The position numbers were made by a program, and so were the translations under genes. 9,307 nucleotides of DNA from Actinomycetes bacterium (GTDB lineage Bacteria; Actinomycetota; Actinomycetes; Propionibacteriales; Nocardioidaceae). This document shows positions 1 to 6,082 of the stretch, in pieces; within the stretch, counting starts at the first letter, position 1, and each line of letters opens with the position of its first letter. Under the pieces are notes generated by a model. The model did no database searches and was not told the DNA's origin. It saw only the letters and a list, made by a program, of their open reading frames with translations. The DNA is taken from contig JAEZKN010000449.1 in the NCBI GenBank assembly GCA_023415395.1, positions 1-9,307 on the forward strand. The letters are read 5' to 3'.

Positions 1-147
1 GTCTACGCCGCCCTGGCCCGGATGCGCGAGACCAGCAACCAGCTCGCGGTCGTCACCGACCCCGCCGACCCCGCGACGGTGGTCGGCCTCGTGACGATCG
101 CCGACCTGCTCCAGCGGCTCTTCCCGCTCCGCGAGCAGCCTGCCTGA
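1..147 (+). CDS. C-terminal end of a CBS-domain protein, probably CNNM/hemolysin family (5' truncated)
   Basis: The window opens inside this gene. Only the last 48 residues are present, ending in TGA at 145-147. They read as the second half of a CBS domain: a helix (ALARMRETSNQLAVV), a short loop, then VVGLVTIADLLQRLF, the usual strand-helix 'G-LVT--DLL--L' end of a CBS motif. In actinomycetes this ending is common in membrane CNNM/hemolysin-C-type proteins (putative divalent-cation transporters), where CBS pairs bind adenine nucleotides and control the membrane domain. No CorC_HlyC domain follows, since the protein stops about 9 residues after the CBS helix. The membrane part lies outside the window, so the CNNM assignment is an inference; another CBS protein is possible. 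The gene converges on the minus-strand gene ending at 323. Confidence 0.7.
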   Translation, partial: VYAALARMRETSNQLAVVTDPADPATVVGLVTIADLLQRLFPLREQPA

Positions 148-153
148 GGGGTG

Positions 154-318
154 CGACTCGGCGCGTCTTGCCCGCCAGGAGGGCCCGAGTCGGCGCGTCT
201 TGCCCGCCTCATCCACAGAGGCTGGGGACAGGACGGGCAAGTTGCGCCGACTCGCGGGTCCACGGCGGGCAAGTAGCGCCGACTCGCGGGTCCACGGCGG
301 GCAAGTTGCGCCGACTCG
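154..318. repeat. Array of five 23-bp repeats in inverted orientation (32-bp period), between convergent genes
   Basis: Five near-identical 23-mers lie at 154-176 and 186-208 (one orientation) and at 232-254, 264-286 and 296-318 (opposite orientation). Read in the second orientation, the unit has a left part GGCGGGCAAG, two variable bases (AC, AC, TT, TA, TT in order of position) and a right part GCGCCGACTCG. Outside the variable pair only single substitutions occur, one in the 154 copy and one in the 232 copy. Within each arm the copies start exactly 32 bases apart. The 9-base spacer CGGGTCCAC occurs twice on the right; the left spacer differs. Copies at 186 and 232 match at 20 of 23 positions as inverted repeats, so they could form a large hairpin around a 23-base centre (209-231) that contains TCATCCACAG. 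The array lies 4 bases from the stop of the minus gene and 6 from the stop of the plus gene. It may act as a two-way transcription terminator or a protein-binding site; neither is shown. Confidence 0.85.
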
Positions 319-322
319 CAAG

Positions 323-1894
323 TCAGCGGGGGACGCGGACCAGGAGCCGGCCGTGGATGCAGGTCATCCGCAGCTCCTTGCCGGGGCCGATCGAGTCGCC
401 GTCGAGCTGGCGCGGGGTGTCGGTCGCGGCGCGGACGACGACGGTGTGGCCGGTCATCCGGTTCACCAGCTCGTCGGTGCGGGAGCGCCGGGCCAGGACG
501 CGGTAGGCGAGCGGCACCCAGGAGAGGAACTTGCGGGGGTGCAGCATCACGACGTCGAGCACGCCGTCGTCGATCGCGGCGTCGGGGAGCAGCGGCATGC
601 CGGCCTGGAGGAAGCCGACGTTGCCGACGACGATCGTGCGTGCCCGGTGCCTGGTGAACTCCCCGCCGTCGACCGAGACCTCGACCCGGACCGCGGGGAA
701 CATCAGCGACTTCAGCGCGGAGAGCACGTAGGCCAGCCAGCCGACCCGCTTCTTGATGTCCTCGTTGACGCCCTCCATGATCGCGGCGTCGAAGCCCATG
801 CCGGCCATCACCATGAAGTGGGTGTCCTCGAAGCCGTCGCCGGAGACCTCGACCATGTCGATGGCCCGGTCCTGGCCGTTGAGCGCGACGTCGATGGCGG
901 CGCGGATGTAGAGCGGGATGTCGAGGTTGCGGGCCAGCAGGTTGCCGGTGCCGGCGGGGACGATCCCGACCGGGATGCCCGTGCCGGCGAGCTCGGCGCA
1001 CACCTCCCGCACGGTGCCGTCACCGCCGCAGACGATCACCAGGTCGGCGCCGGACACCGCGGCCGCGTCCGCCATGCCGGTGCCGGGGTCCTCGACGGTC
1101 GTGTAGTGCCAGGTCGGCTGCGACCAGCCGGCCTCCACGGCCATCGCGTTCACGATCGACTCGAACTGGCCGACGTCCTCGACCTTGATCGGGTTGAGGA
1201 TCACGGCGAGCTCGCGGTCGGAGGTGAAGACCTCGGGCAGGGGCTCGGCGCTCGCGGCGTGGCTGCGCGGCAGCGGGCTGTACAGCGCGATCCCGAGGAG
1301 CACCATCCCCAGGCCCAGCAGCACGCCGCCGACCACGTCGGTCGGGTAGTGCCGGCCGAGCAGCACCCGGTCCAGGCAGATGAGCGCGACGACGAGCACC
1401 ACGGCGGCGTACGCCGTGCGCCGCAGGTTCGCCCGCCGGACCAGCATCGACACCAAGATGACGACGATCCCGCCGAGGGCGGCCGCCGAGGACGCGTGCC
1501 CGGAGGGGTAGGAGTGCGTGCTGAGCAGCGCGTCGGCGTGCTGCCAGTCCGGCCGGTCGCGGTCGATGAGGTTCTTGATGACCGTGGTGGCGATCGACGT
1601 CGCGATCATCACCCCCGCGGTGAAGAAGGCCGCCCGGCGGTATCTGCGGAAGAGCAGCGCGAACAGCACGACGGTGTAGATCGTCATCCCGATCGTGCCG
1701 AAGGCGATCTCGACCAGGCGCAGGACGGCGTGCAACCAGCCGATGTCGGTCGACCAGGTCTGGGTGCCCTCGCCGCGGTCGTCGACGTCGACCAGCCAGG
1801 ACCACTCGGCGCCGATGCCGACCGCCAGCACCCCGACCAGGACGAAGCAGACGACGGCCCACGTGAGGACGATGGCGCGCGGTCGGTCGAGCAT
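323..1894 (-). CDS. Bifunctional PAP2 phosphatase / diacylglycerol kinase family membrane protein
   Basis: A 523-residue fusion. The N-terminal part (about 1-205) is a multi-helix PAP2 (type 2 phosphatidic acid phosphatase) domain with the three family motifs: K107 to R114-P115 (KxxxxxxRP), PSGH at 130-133, and R176 to H182 to D186. The serine that usually precedes that arginine is Asp175. The C-terminal part (about 226-523) is a cytosolic diacylglycerol/lipid kinase catalytic domain with GGDGT at 290-294, PAGTGN at 313-318 and an LDGD motif near the end. PAP2 enzymes remove phosphate from lipid phosphates or diphosphates, while DAGK-type enzymes add phosphate to a lipid alcohol from ATP, so both halves probably act on membrane lipids. 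The combination is known in actinobacteria; the substrates here cannot be read from sequence. The start is ATG 1894, next to a -10-like element; the open frame further upstream is antisense to serS. Transcribed divergently from serS. Confidence 0.92.
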   Translation of the reverse strand: MLDRPRAIVLTWAVVCFVLVGVLAVGIGAEWSWLVDVDDRGEGTQTWSTDIGWLHAVLRLVEIAFGTIGMTIYTVVLFALLFRRYRRAAFFTAGVMIATSIATTVIKNLIDRDRPDWQHADALLSTHSYPSGHASSAAALGGIVVILVSMLVRRANLRRTAYAAVVLVVALICLDRVLLGRHYPTDVVGGVLLGLGMVLLGIALYSPLPRSHAASAEPLPEVFTSDRELAVILNPIKVEDVGQFESIVNAMAVEAGWSQPTWHYTTVEDPGTGMADAAAVSGADLVIVCGGDGTVREVCAELAGTGIPVGIVPAGTGNLLARNLDIPLYIRAAIDVALNGQDRAIDMVEVSGDGFEDTHFMVMAGMGFDAAIMEGVNEDIKKRVGWLAYVLSALKSLMFPAVRVEVSVDGGEFTRHRARTIVVGNVGFLQAGMPLLPDAAIDDGVLDVVMLHPRKFLSWVPLAYRVLARRSRTDELVNRMTGHTVVVRAATDTPRQLDGDSIGPGKELRMTCIHGRLLVRVPR

Positions 1895-1908
1895 GGTGCC
1901 CCAGTATG
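1895..1908 (-). promoter_or_regulatory. -10-like element for a leaderless PAP2/DAGK transcript
   Basis: On the minus strand CATACT (1908-1903) is followed by 8 bases and then ATG at 1894. No purine-rich ribosome binding site is visible upstream of the ATG. This fits the actinobacterial pattern in which transcription starts at or next to the start codon. The hexamer differs from TANNNT only at its first base. No convincing -35 box is seen. Confidence 0.45.
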
Positions 1909-1956
1909 CCGGGGGGTGCGGTGGTATCTGGCAGGCGGCGCACGCGCACGCCCGGA

Positions 1957-1969
1957 TAGCCTTGCCGGC
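1957..1969 (+). promoter_or_regulatory. -10 element (TAGCCT) for a leaderless serS transcript
   Basis: TAGCCT at 1957-1962 matches the TANNNT -10 consensus and is followed by exactly 7 bases before the serS ATG at 1970. There is no Shine-Dalgarno sequence, so the mRNA probably begins at the ATG. A leaderless mRNA leaves no room for a T-box or attenuator leader. No good -35 box is visible. This would be the promoter for the four-gene operon. Confidence 0.6.
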
Positions 1970-3259
1970 ATGATCGACCCGCGCATCCTCCGTGACGACC
2001 CCGACCGCGTCCGCGCCGCCCAGGCGAAGCGCGGCCTGTCCGACGAGGTCGTGGACCGGGCGCTGTCCGCCGACGCCGCCCGCAGGGCCGCGATCGCGGA
2101 GTTCGAGGCGAAGCGGGCCGAGCAGAAGGCGCTCGGCAAGCAGGTCGCCCAGGCCCAGGGCGAGGAGAAGCAGGAGCTGCTGACCCGCACCAAGGCGCTG
2201 GCCGCGGAGGTCAAGGAGCTCGAGGCCGCCCAGGGCGCCGCCGAGGCGGCGTGGAACGACGCGATCATGAGCATCCCGAACCTCGCCGCGGACGAGGCGC
2301 CCGCGGGGGGCGAGGACGACTTCGTCGTGCTCGAGACGATCGGCACGCCGCGCGACTTCGCGGCCGAGGGCTTCGAGCCGCGCGACCACATCGAGCTCGG
2401 CCGGATGCTCGGCGCGATCGACCTCGACCGCGGCGCCAAGGTGTCGGGGTCGCGCTTCTACTTCCTCACCGGCGTCGGCGCCGAGCTCGAGTTCGCGCTG
2501 GTCAACCTGGCCAACGCCACCGCCCGCGAGCACGGCTTCACCCAGGTGGTCGCGCCGTCGATGGTCAAGCCGCGCGCGATGGAGGGCACGGGCTTCCTCG
2601 GCCAGGCCGCGGACGACGTCTACCGGATCGAGGGCCAGGACATGTACCTCGTCGGGACCTCGGAGGTGCCGATGGCGGCGTACCACTCCGACGAGATCCT
2701 CGACGGCGCGTCGCTGCCCCTGCGCTACGCCGCGTTCAGCCCGTGCTTCCGCAAGGAGGCCGGCTCGCACGGCAAGGACACCAAGGGCATCATCCGCGTC
2801 CACTGGTTCGACAAGGTCGAGATGTTCGTCTACACGACGACCGAGGAGTCCTACGCCGAGCACCAGCGCCTGCTGGAGATCGAGAAGGCGTTCCTCGACA
2901 AGCTCGAGCTGGCCTACCAGGTCATCGACACCGCCGCCGGGGACCTCGGCCTGTCGGCGCAGCGGAAGTTCGACTGCGAGGCGTGGATCCCGACCCAGGG
3001 CAAGTACCGCGAGCTGACCTCGACCTCGAACTGCACCGAGTTCCAGACCCGGCGCCTCGACACCCGTGGCCGGTTCGCCAAGCCCGACGGCGGCAGCGAC
3101 ATCAAGCCGGTCGCCACCCTCAACGGCACCCTGTGCGCGATCCCGCGGGCGATCGTGGCGATCCTCGAGACCCATCAGCGGGCCGACGGCTCGGTCCGGG
3201 TGCCGCAGGCGCTCCAGCCGTGGCTGGGCCGCGAGGTGCTGGAGCCGATCGCCCCGTGA
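1970..3259 (+). CDS. serS: Seryl-tRNA synthetase
   Basis: A 429-residue class II aminoacyl-tRNA synthetase that charges tRNA-Ser (and tRNA-Sec where present) with serine in the cytosol. The N-terminus starts MIDPRILRDDPDRVRAAQ, followed by a long Glu/Lys/Ala-rich segment (about 30-110) that forms the antiparallel coiled-coil arm gripping the long variable arm of tRNA-Ser. The catalytic domain has motif 1 around residues 188-200 (HGFTQVVAPSMV), the serine-recognising TSE loop at 230-232, motif 2 at 260-265 (FRKEAG, with ATP-binding R261) and motif 3 at 385-393 (NGTLCAIPR, with R393). The length is typical and no key residue is missing. ATG 1970 is chosen because the protein then starts as family members do and because a -10 element lies 7 bases upstream. 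First gene of an operon; its stop codon overlaps the next start. Confidence 0.98.
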   Translation: MIDPRILRDDPDRVRAAQAKRGLSDEVVDRALSADAARRAAIAEFEAKRAEQKALGKQVAQAQGEEKQELLTRTKALAAEVKELEAAQGAAEAAWNDAIMSIPNLAADEAPAGGEDDFVVLETIGTPRDFAAEGFEPRDHIELGRMLGAIDLDRGAKVSGSRFYFLTGVGAELEFALVNLANATAREHGFTQVVAPSMVKPRAMEGTGFLGQAADDVYRIEGQDMYLVGTSEVPMAAYHSDEILDGASLPLRYAAFSPCFRKEAGSHGKDTKGIIRVHWFDKVEMFVYTTTEESYAEHQRLLEIEKAFLDKLELAYQVIDTAAGDLGLSAQRKFDCEAWIPTQGKYRELTSTSNCTEFQTRRLDTRGRFAKPDGGSDIKPVATLNGTLCAIPRAIVAILETHQRADGSVRVPQALQPWLGREVLEPIAP

Positions 3260-4092
3260 CCGTGCCACTGGACTGGAAGCCGAAGCTGGTCGCGCTCGAC
3301 ATCGACGGAACGATCCTGAAGTGGGTCGAGGGCGCCGGCATGACCCACGAGGAGATCGCGCCCGCGGTCAAGGCCGCCGTGCTGCGCGCCCGCGACGCCG
3401 GCGCCCACGTCGTGCTCGCCAGCGGCCGCTCGCCGCACGGCATGACCGGCGTCGCCGACCTGCTCGACCTGCACGAGGAGGGGGACGACCCGCTGTGGAT
3501 CGTCGCCTCCAACGGGGCGGTCGTCTTCCGCTACCCGCCCTTCGAGGTCGTCCACGAGGAGACCTTCGACGCGCGGCCCGCGGTCGAGGCCATCCTGGAG
3601 CGCAAGCCCACCGCGATCGTCGCGGTCGAGGAGCGGGGCATCGGCTACCGCGTGACCGAGGCGTTCCCGGAGGGTGAGCTCTCGGGCGACATGATCGTCA
3701 CCGCGGTCGACGACCTCCTGGCCGACGACGTGAGCCGCGTCATCATCCGTGACCCGAACTCCACCGCCGACGAGTTCGTCGAGCTCGCCGCCGAGCTCGG
3801 CCTGCACGGCATCAACTACGTCGTGGGCTGGACGGCGTGGCTCGACCTGGCCCCGGTGGGCGTCTCCAAGGCGTCCGGGCTGGAGTACGTCGCCGAGCAG
3901 CTCGGCGTCACCGCCGCGGACGCCCTCGCGGTCGGCGACGGCCGCAACGACCTCGAGATGTTCGACTGGGCTCGCCGGGCGGTCGCGATGGGCCAGGCGA
4001 TCCAGCCCGTGCTGGACGCCGCGGACGCCGTGACGGACAGCGTCTACGAGGACGGGCTCGCGACCGAGCTCGGACGGTGGTTCCCGGAGTGA
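3256..4092 (+). CDS. HAD-superfamily hydrolase, Cof-type (first copy)
   Basis: A 278-residue cytosolic phosphatase of the haloacid dehalogenase superfamily with a C2 (Cof/type IIB) cap. Motif I is D15-I-D17-G-T, with the nucleophile D15 and acid/base D17. Motif II is S56 in ASGRS, motif III is K205 in GVSKASG, and motif IV is D228-G-R-N-D232, which holds Mg2+. The cap lies between motifs II and III. Family members remove phosphate from sugar phosphates, pyridoxal phosphate, flavin or nucleotide metabolites; the substrate here is not predictable. The GTG start at 3256 overlaps the serS stop (GTGA), so translation is probably coupled; GTG 3262 is possible but less likely. It ends in another GTGA overlap with the GNAT gene. 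It shares only the family motifs with the second HAD at 4568, so the two look like distinct enzymes and not a recent duplication. Confidence 0.93.
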   Translation: MTVPLDWKPKLVALDIDGTILKWVEGAGMTHEEIAPAVKAAVLRARDAGAHVVLASGRSPHGMTGVADLLDLHEEGDDPLWIVASNGAVVFRYPPFEVVHEETFDARPAVEAILERKPTAIVAVEERGIGYRVTEAFPEGELSGDMIVTAVDDLLADDVSRVIIRDPNSTADEFVELAAELGLHGINYVVGWTAWLDLAPVGVSKASGLEYVAEQLGVTAADALAVGDGRNDLEMFDWARRAVAMGQAIQPVLDAADAVTDSVYEDGLATELGRWFPE

Positions 4093-4571
4093 GCCTCCCG
4101 GAGGTCGTCGCCACGGAGCGGCTCCGGCTGCCGCTGTGGAGCGCCGAGGACGTCGCCGCGATCCGGTCCGGCGGTCGCCGCGAGGGCTGGCACCGCGACT
4201 ACCCCCGCCGTGACGACGCGGACGCCGCGACCCTGTGGCGCGCGGGCGACACCTGGGCGCCGCGGCACGTCGTGCGCGGCGTGACCGCGCTCGGCTCGAT
4301 CGGCTTCTTCGGCCCGCCCGAGCCGGCCGCCGACGGCGTGCCCGAGGCCGAGGTCGGCTACGGGCTGGTCGACGAGGCGCACGGCTACGGCTTCGCCACC
4401 GAGGCACTGCAGGCGCTGCTCGCGAGCACCGACGCGCTGGGCGTCCGCGTTCGCGCGAGCGTGGAGCCCACCAACCGGGCCAGCATCCGGGTGCTCGCCA
4501 AGTGCGGCTTCACCCAGCTGCGCGGGACGACCGAGGACGGCGAGCTCGTGATGGTCAGGCCGCTGCCGTGA
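4089..4571 (+). CDS. GNAT-family N-acetyltransferase (RimJ/RimL-like)
   Basis: A 160-residue protein with the layout of RimJ/RimL-type acetyltransferases (Acetyltransf_3). It opens with ERLRLPLWSAEDVAAI, a typical 'TERL-LR---- D' start. A strand ending AEVGYGLVDEAHGYG leads into the acetyl-CoA-binding motif A loop around residues 98-105 (HGYGFATE), and the C-terminal NRASIRVLAKCGF is the motif B signature. Such enzymes transfer an acetyl group from acetyl-CoA to an amino group, often a protein N-terminus, but many act on small molecules, so the substrate is unknown. It is slightly shorter than the usual 170-190 residues. Starting at GTG 4089, it overlaps the HAD stop before it by 4 bases, and its own stop overlaps the next gene in the same way, so it is translated as part of the serS operon. 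Confidence 0.88.
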   Translation: MSLPEVVATERLRLPLWSAEDVAAIRSGGRREGWHRDYPRRDDADAATLWRAGDTWAPRHVVRGVTALGSIGFFGPPEPAADGVPEAEVGYGLVDEAHGYGFATEALQALLASTDALGVRVRASVEPTNRASIRVLAKCGFTQLRGTTEDGELVMVRPLP

Positions 4572-5362
4572 CGCGACCTCGGCTCGTCGCCACCGACCTG
4601 GACGGCACGCTGGTCCGCAGCGACGGCAGCGTCTCGGCGTACACCGCGGAGGTGCTCGCCCAGGTCGAGGCCGCCGGCGTCCCCGTGGTGTTCGTGACCG
4701 GCCGGCCGCTGCGCTGGACCGAGGAGGTCTTCGAGCACGTCGGCGAGCACGGGCTGGCGGTCGTGAGCAACGGGGCGCTGGTGTGGGACGTCGCGCGCCA
4801 CCGCCCGCAGCTCGAGCGGCCCATCGACCCGCCGCTCGGGCTGGCCATGTGCGAGGTGATCCGGACGGCGATCCCCGGATCGACCTTCGCCGTCGAGACG
4901 CTGGACGGGATCGGCCTCGAGCCGCACTTCCTCGAGCGTCACCAGCTGCCCGACGGCGCGCGCCGGGGGACCGTGGAGCAGCTCTTCGACCAGCCGGCGC
5001 TCAAGCTGCTCGCGCGGCACGAGGAGCTGGGCCCGCAGGAGTTCTGGGACGCCGCCGAGGCGGCCGTCGAGGGCCGGCTGGTCATCACCTGGTCCTCGGC
5101 CTCCTCGCTGCTCGAGATCAGCGCTCCCGGTGTCACCAAGGCCTCGACGCTCGCGCTGCTGTGCGCCGACCTCGGGATCGACGCCGCCGACGTGGTCGCC
5201 TTCGGTGACATGCCCAACGACCTGCCGATGCTCGCCTGGGCCGGCACGGCCTACGCCATGGCCAACGCCCACCCGACGGTCCGCGACGCCGCGACCCACG
5301 CGGCGCCGTCCAACGACGAGGACGGTGTCGCCAGGGTGCTGGCCGGGCTCCTGAACCTCTGA
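4568..5362 (+). CDS. HAD-superfamily hydrolase, Cof-type (second copy)
   Basis: A 264-residue HAD phosphatase with a C2-type cap. The catalytic motifs are D10-L-D12-G-T (nucleophile and acid/base), T44 in VTGRP, K191 in GVTKAST, and D214-M-P-N-D218 (Mg2+ binding). This set is the classic Cof-family pattern and is complete. Expected activity is Mg2+-dependent dephosphorylation of a small cytosolic metabolite; the specific substrate is unknown. The start is GTG 4568, which overlaps the GNAT stop as GTGA. It is the last gene of the serS operon: the next gene begins 27 bases later behind its own -10-like element. It differs clearly from the HAD at 3256 (different motif II residue, GDMPND in place of GDGRND, different cap). 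Confidence 0.93.
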   Translation: MTRPRLVATDLDGTLVRSDGSVSAYTAEVLAQVEAAGVPVVFVTGRPLRWTEEVFEHVGEHGLAVVSNGALVWDVARHRPQLERPIDPPLGLAMCEVIRTAIPGSTFAVETLDGIGLEPHFLERHQLPDGARRGTVEQLFDQPALKLLARHEELGPQEFWDAAEAAVEGRLVITWSSASSLLEISAPGVTKASTLALLCADLGIDAADVVAFGDMPNDLPMLAWAGTAYAMANAHPTVRDAATHAAPSNDEDGVARVLAGLLNL

Positions 5363-5375
5363 GCGGGCCCTGAGG

Positions 5376-5388
5376 CACACTGGACGCC
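5376..5388 (+). promoter_or_regulatory. Possible -10 element for a leaderless transcript of the surface protein gene
   Basis: CACACT at 5376-5381 is followed by 7 bases and the GTG start at 5389, and no ribosome binding site is visible. The hexamer keeps A at position 2 and T at position 6 but lacks the first T, so it is weaker than the serS element. It lies in the 26-base gap after the serS operon. Read-through from that operon is also possible. Confidence 0.35.
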
Positions 5389-5958
5389 GTGATCTCCCGC
5401 CTGCTCGCCCTCGTGCTCGCCTCCTCCGGCGCGCTCGTCGCCGCGACGGCCCCCCCGGCCGCCCCCGCGTGCGAGCACCCGAACGCGACGCTGGAGCAGC
5501 AGACGATGCGCGCCGACGCGGTCTTCACCGGCACGGTCGCCGACCGGACGGTGTCGGGGCGGACCGTCACCTACGACGTCGACGTCGACCTGGTCCACAA
5601 GGGCGACATCGGCGAGCAGGCGACCGTCGAGACCCCGAGCGGCCCGAAGGCCTGCGGCGTGCCGGACCTCAAGCCCGACCAGGAGTACGTCTGGTACGTC
5701 CAGGCCGACGGCGACACGCTGGCCGCCACCAAGGACGGGGGTACGACGCGCGCCACCCCCGCCCACGTCCGGCAGGTCGAGCAGCTGCTGGGCCCCGGCA
5801 CCTCGCCCACGCCGCCGGAGGTGGCCGAGGCGACGTTCACCCTCGTCGCCGGCGAGAAGGCGGAGCTCACCCGCATCGCCGCCCCCGGTGCCGCCCTGGT
5901 GATCGTCGGCCTGCTCGGGCTGCTGCTCGCCGCTGCGCTGGGGCGCCGGCGGGGCTGA
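5389..5958 (+). CDS. Secreted, C-terminally anchored protein with an NTR/TIMP-like look
   Basis: A 189-residue protein of uncertain function. Residues 1-27 form a signal peptide: Arg4, a hydrophobic core, then an Ala/Pro-rich end with A25-P26-A27 as a likely signal peptidase I site, leaving Cys28 as the first mature residue. The ectodomain (28 to about 160) contains ADAVFTGTVADRTV, YDVDVDLVHKGDIG and KACGVPDLKPDQEYVWYV. This is the order seen in actinobacterial proteins likened to the NTR/TIMP beta-barrel: an 'A--VF-G-V' strand, a 'V--V-KG' strand, then 'CG--L--G--Y'. The only two cysteines, C28 and C89, could form a disulfide. A transmembrane helix follows (about 165-184, ending LLGLLLAAALGRRRG) with a short basic tail, so the domain should face outside. 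The family link is by pattern only. The gene follows the serS operon and converges on bpa. Confidence 0.75.
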   Translation: MISRLLALVLASSGALVAATAPPAAPACEHPNATLEQQTMRADAVFTGTVADRTVSGRTVTYDVDVDLVHKGDIGEQATVETPSGPKACGVPDLKPDQEYVWYVQADGDTLAATKDGGTTRATPAHVRQVEQLLGPGTSPTPPEVAEATFTLVAGEKAELTRIAAPGAALVIVGLLGLLLAAALGRRRG

Positions 5959-5971
5959 GCGGGCGTCGGGA

Positions 5972-5989
5972 TCCCCGGTTCACCGGGGA
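5972..5989. terminator. GC-rich hairpin in a convergent intergenic region
   Basis: TCCCCGG (5972-5978), loop TTCA, CCGGGGA (5983-5989) form a perfect 7-bp stem starting 14 bases after the stop of the surface protein gene. No T-run follows, as is usual in high-GC actinobacteria, so it is a plausible but unproven terminator for the plus-strand transcript. Confidence 0.5.
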
Positions 5990-5991
5990 AG

Positions 5992-6031
5992 TCGTCGGTT
6001 CCACCCCGCTGCAACGCCCGAGAACCGACGA
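5992..6031. terminator. Second inverted repeat, 10-bp perfect stem
   Basis: TCGTCGGTTC (5992-6001) and GAACCGACGA (6022-6031) are perfect reverse complements around a 20-base loop. The stem lies directly after the first hairpin and about 50 bases beyond the bpa stop on the other strand. It could terminate the minus-strand transcript or bind a protein. The rest of the 124-base gap (to 6082) shows no coding signal; CCCCTG and CAGGGG near its right end could form a further weak stem. Confidence 0.45.
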
Positions 6032-6082
6032 GACCGGCCTCGGACCCCTGCCGCGACCCCGCGACAGCCGGTCGGTCAGGGG

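Noticed and set aside
209..217. DnaA box or replication origin
   Set aside because: There is a single imperfect TCATCCACA, with no cluster, no AT-rich region and no dnaA/dnaN neighbours.
154..318. CRISPR array
   Set aside because: The repeats are 23 bp with 9-bp spacers, two of which are identical, the orientation inverts in the middle and no cas gene is near.
200..1969. A plus-strand open frame leading in frame into serS
   Set aside because: It would add about 590 residues of His/Asp/Arg-rich sequence antisense to the PAP2/DAGK gene. The serS N-terminus matches the family from ATG 1970.
1895..1969. T-box or other riboswitch ahead of serS
   Set aside because: The whole divergent gap is 75 bases and the -10 element ends 7 bases before the ATG, leaving no leader RNA.
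1895..3268. A long minus-strand open frame continuing upstream of the PAP2/DAGK start, antisense across serS
   Set aside because: The translation is Arg/Leu/Gly-rich and without recognisable domains, and serS on the other strand is certain. Stop-free antisense frames are expected at this GC content.
3256..5362. Recent tandem duplication of the HAD genes
   Set aside because: The two proteins share only the catalytic motifs; the caps, motif II residue and motif IV spacing sequence differ, so any duplication is ancient or they were acquired separately.
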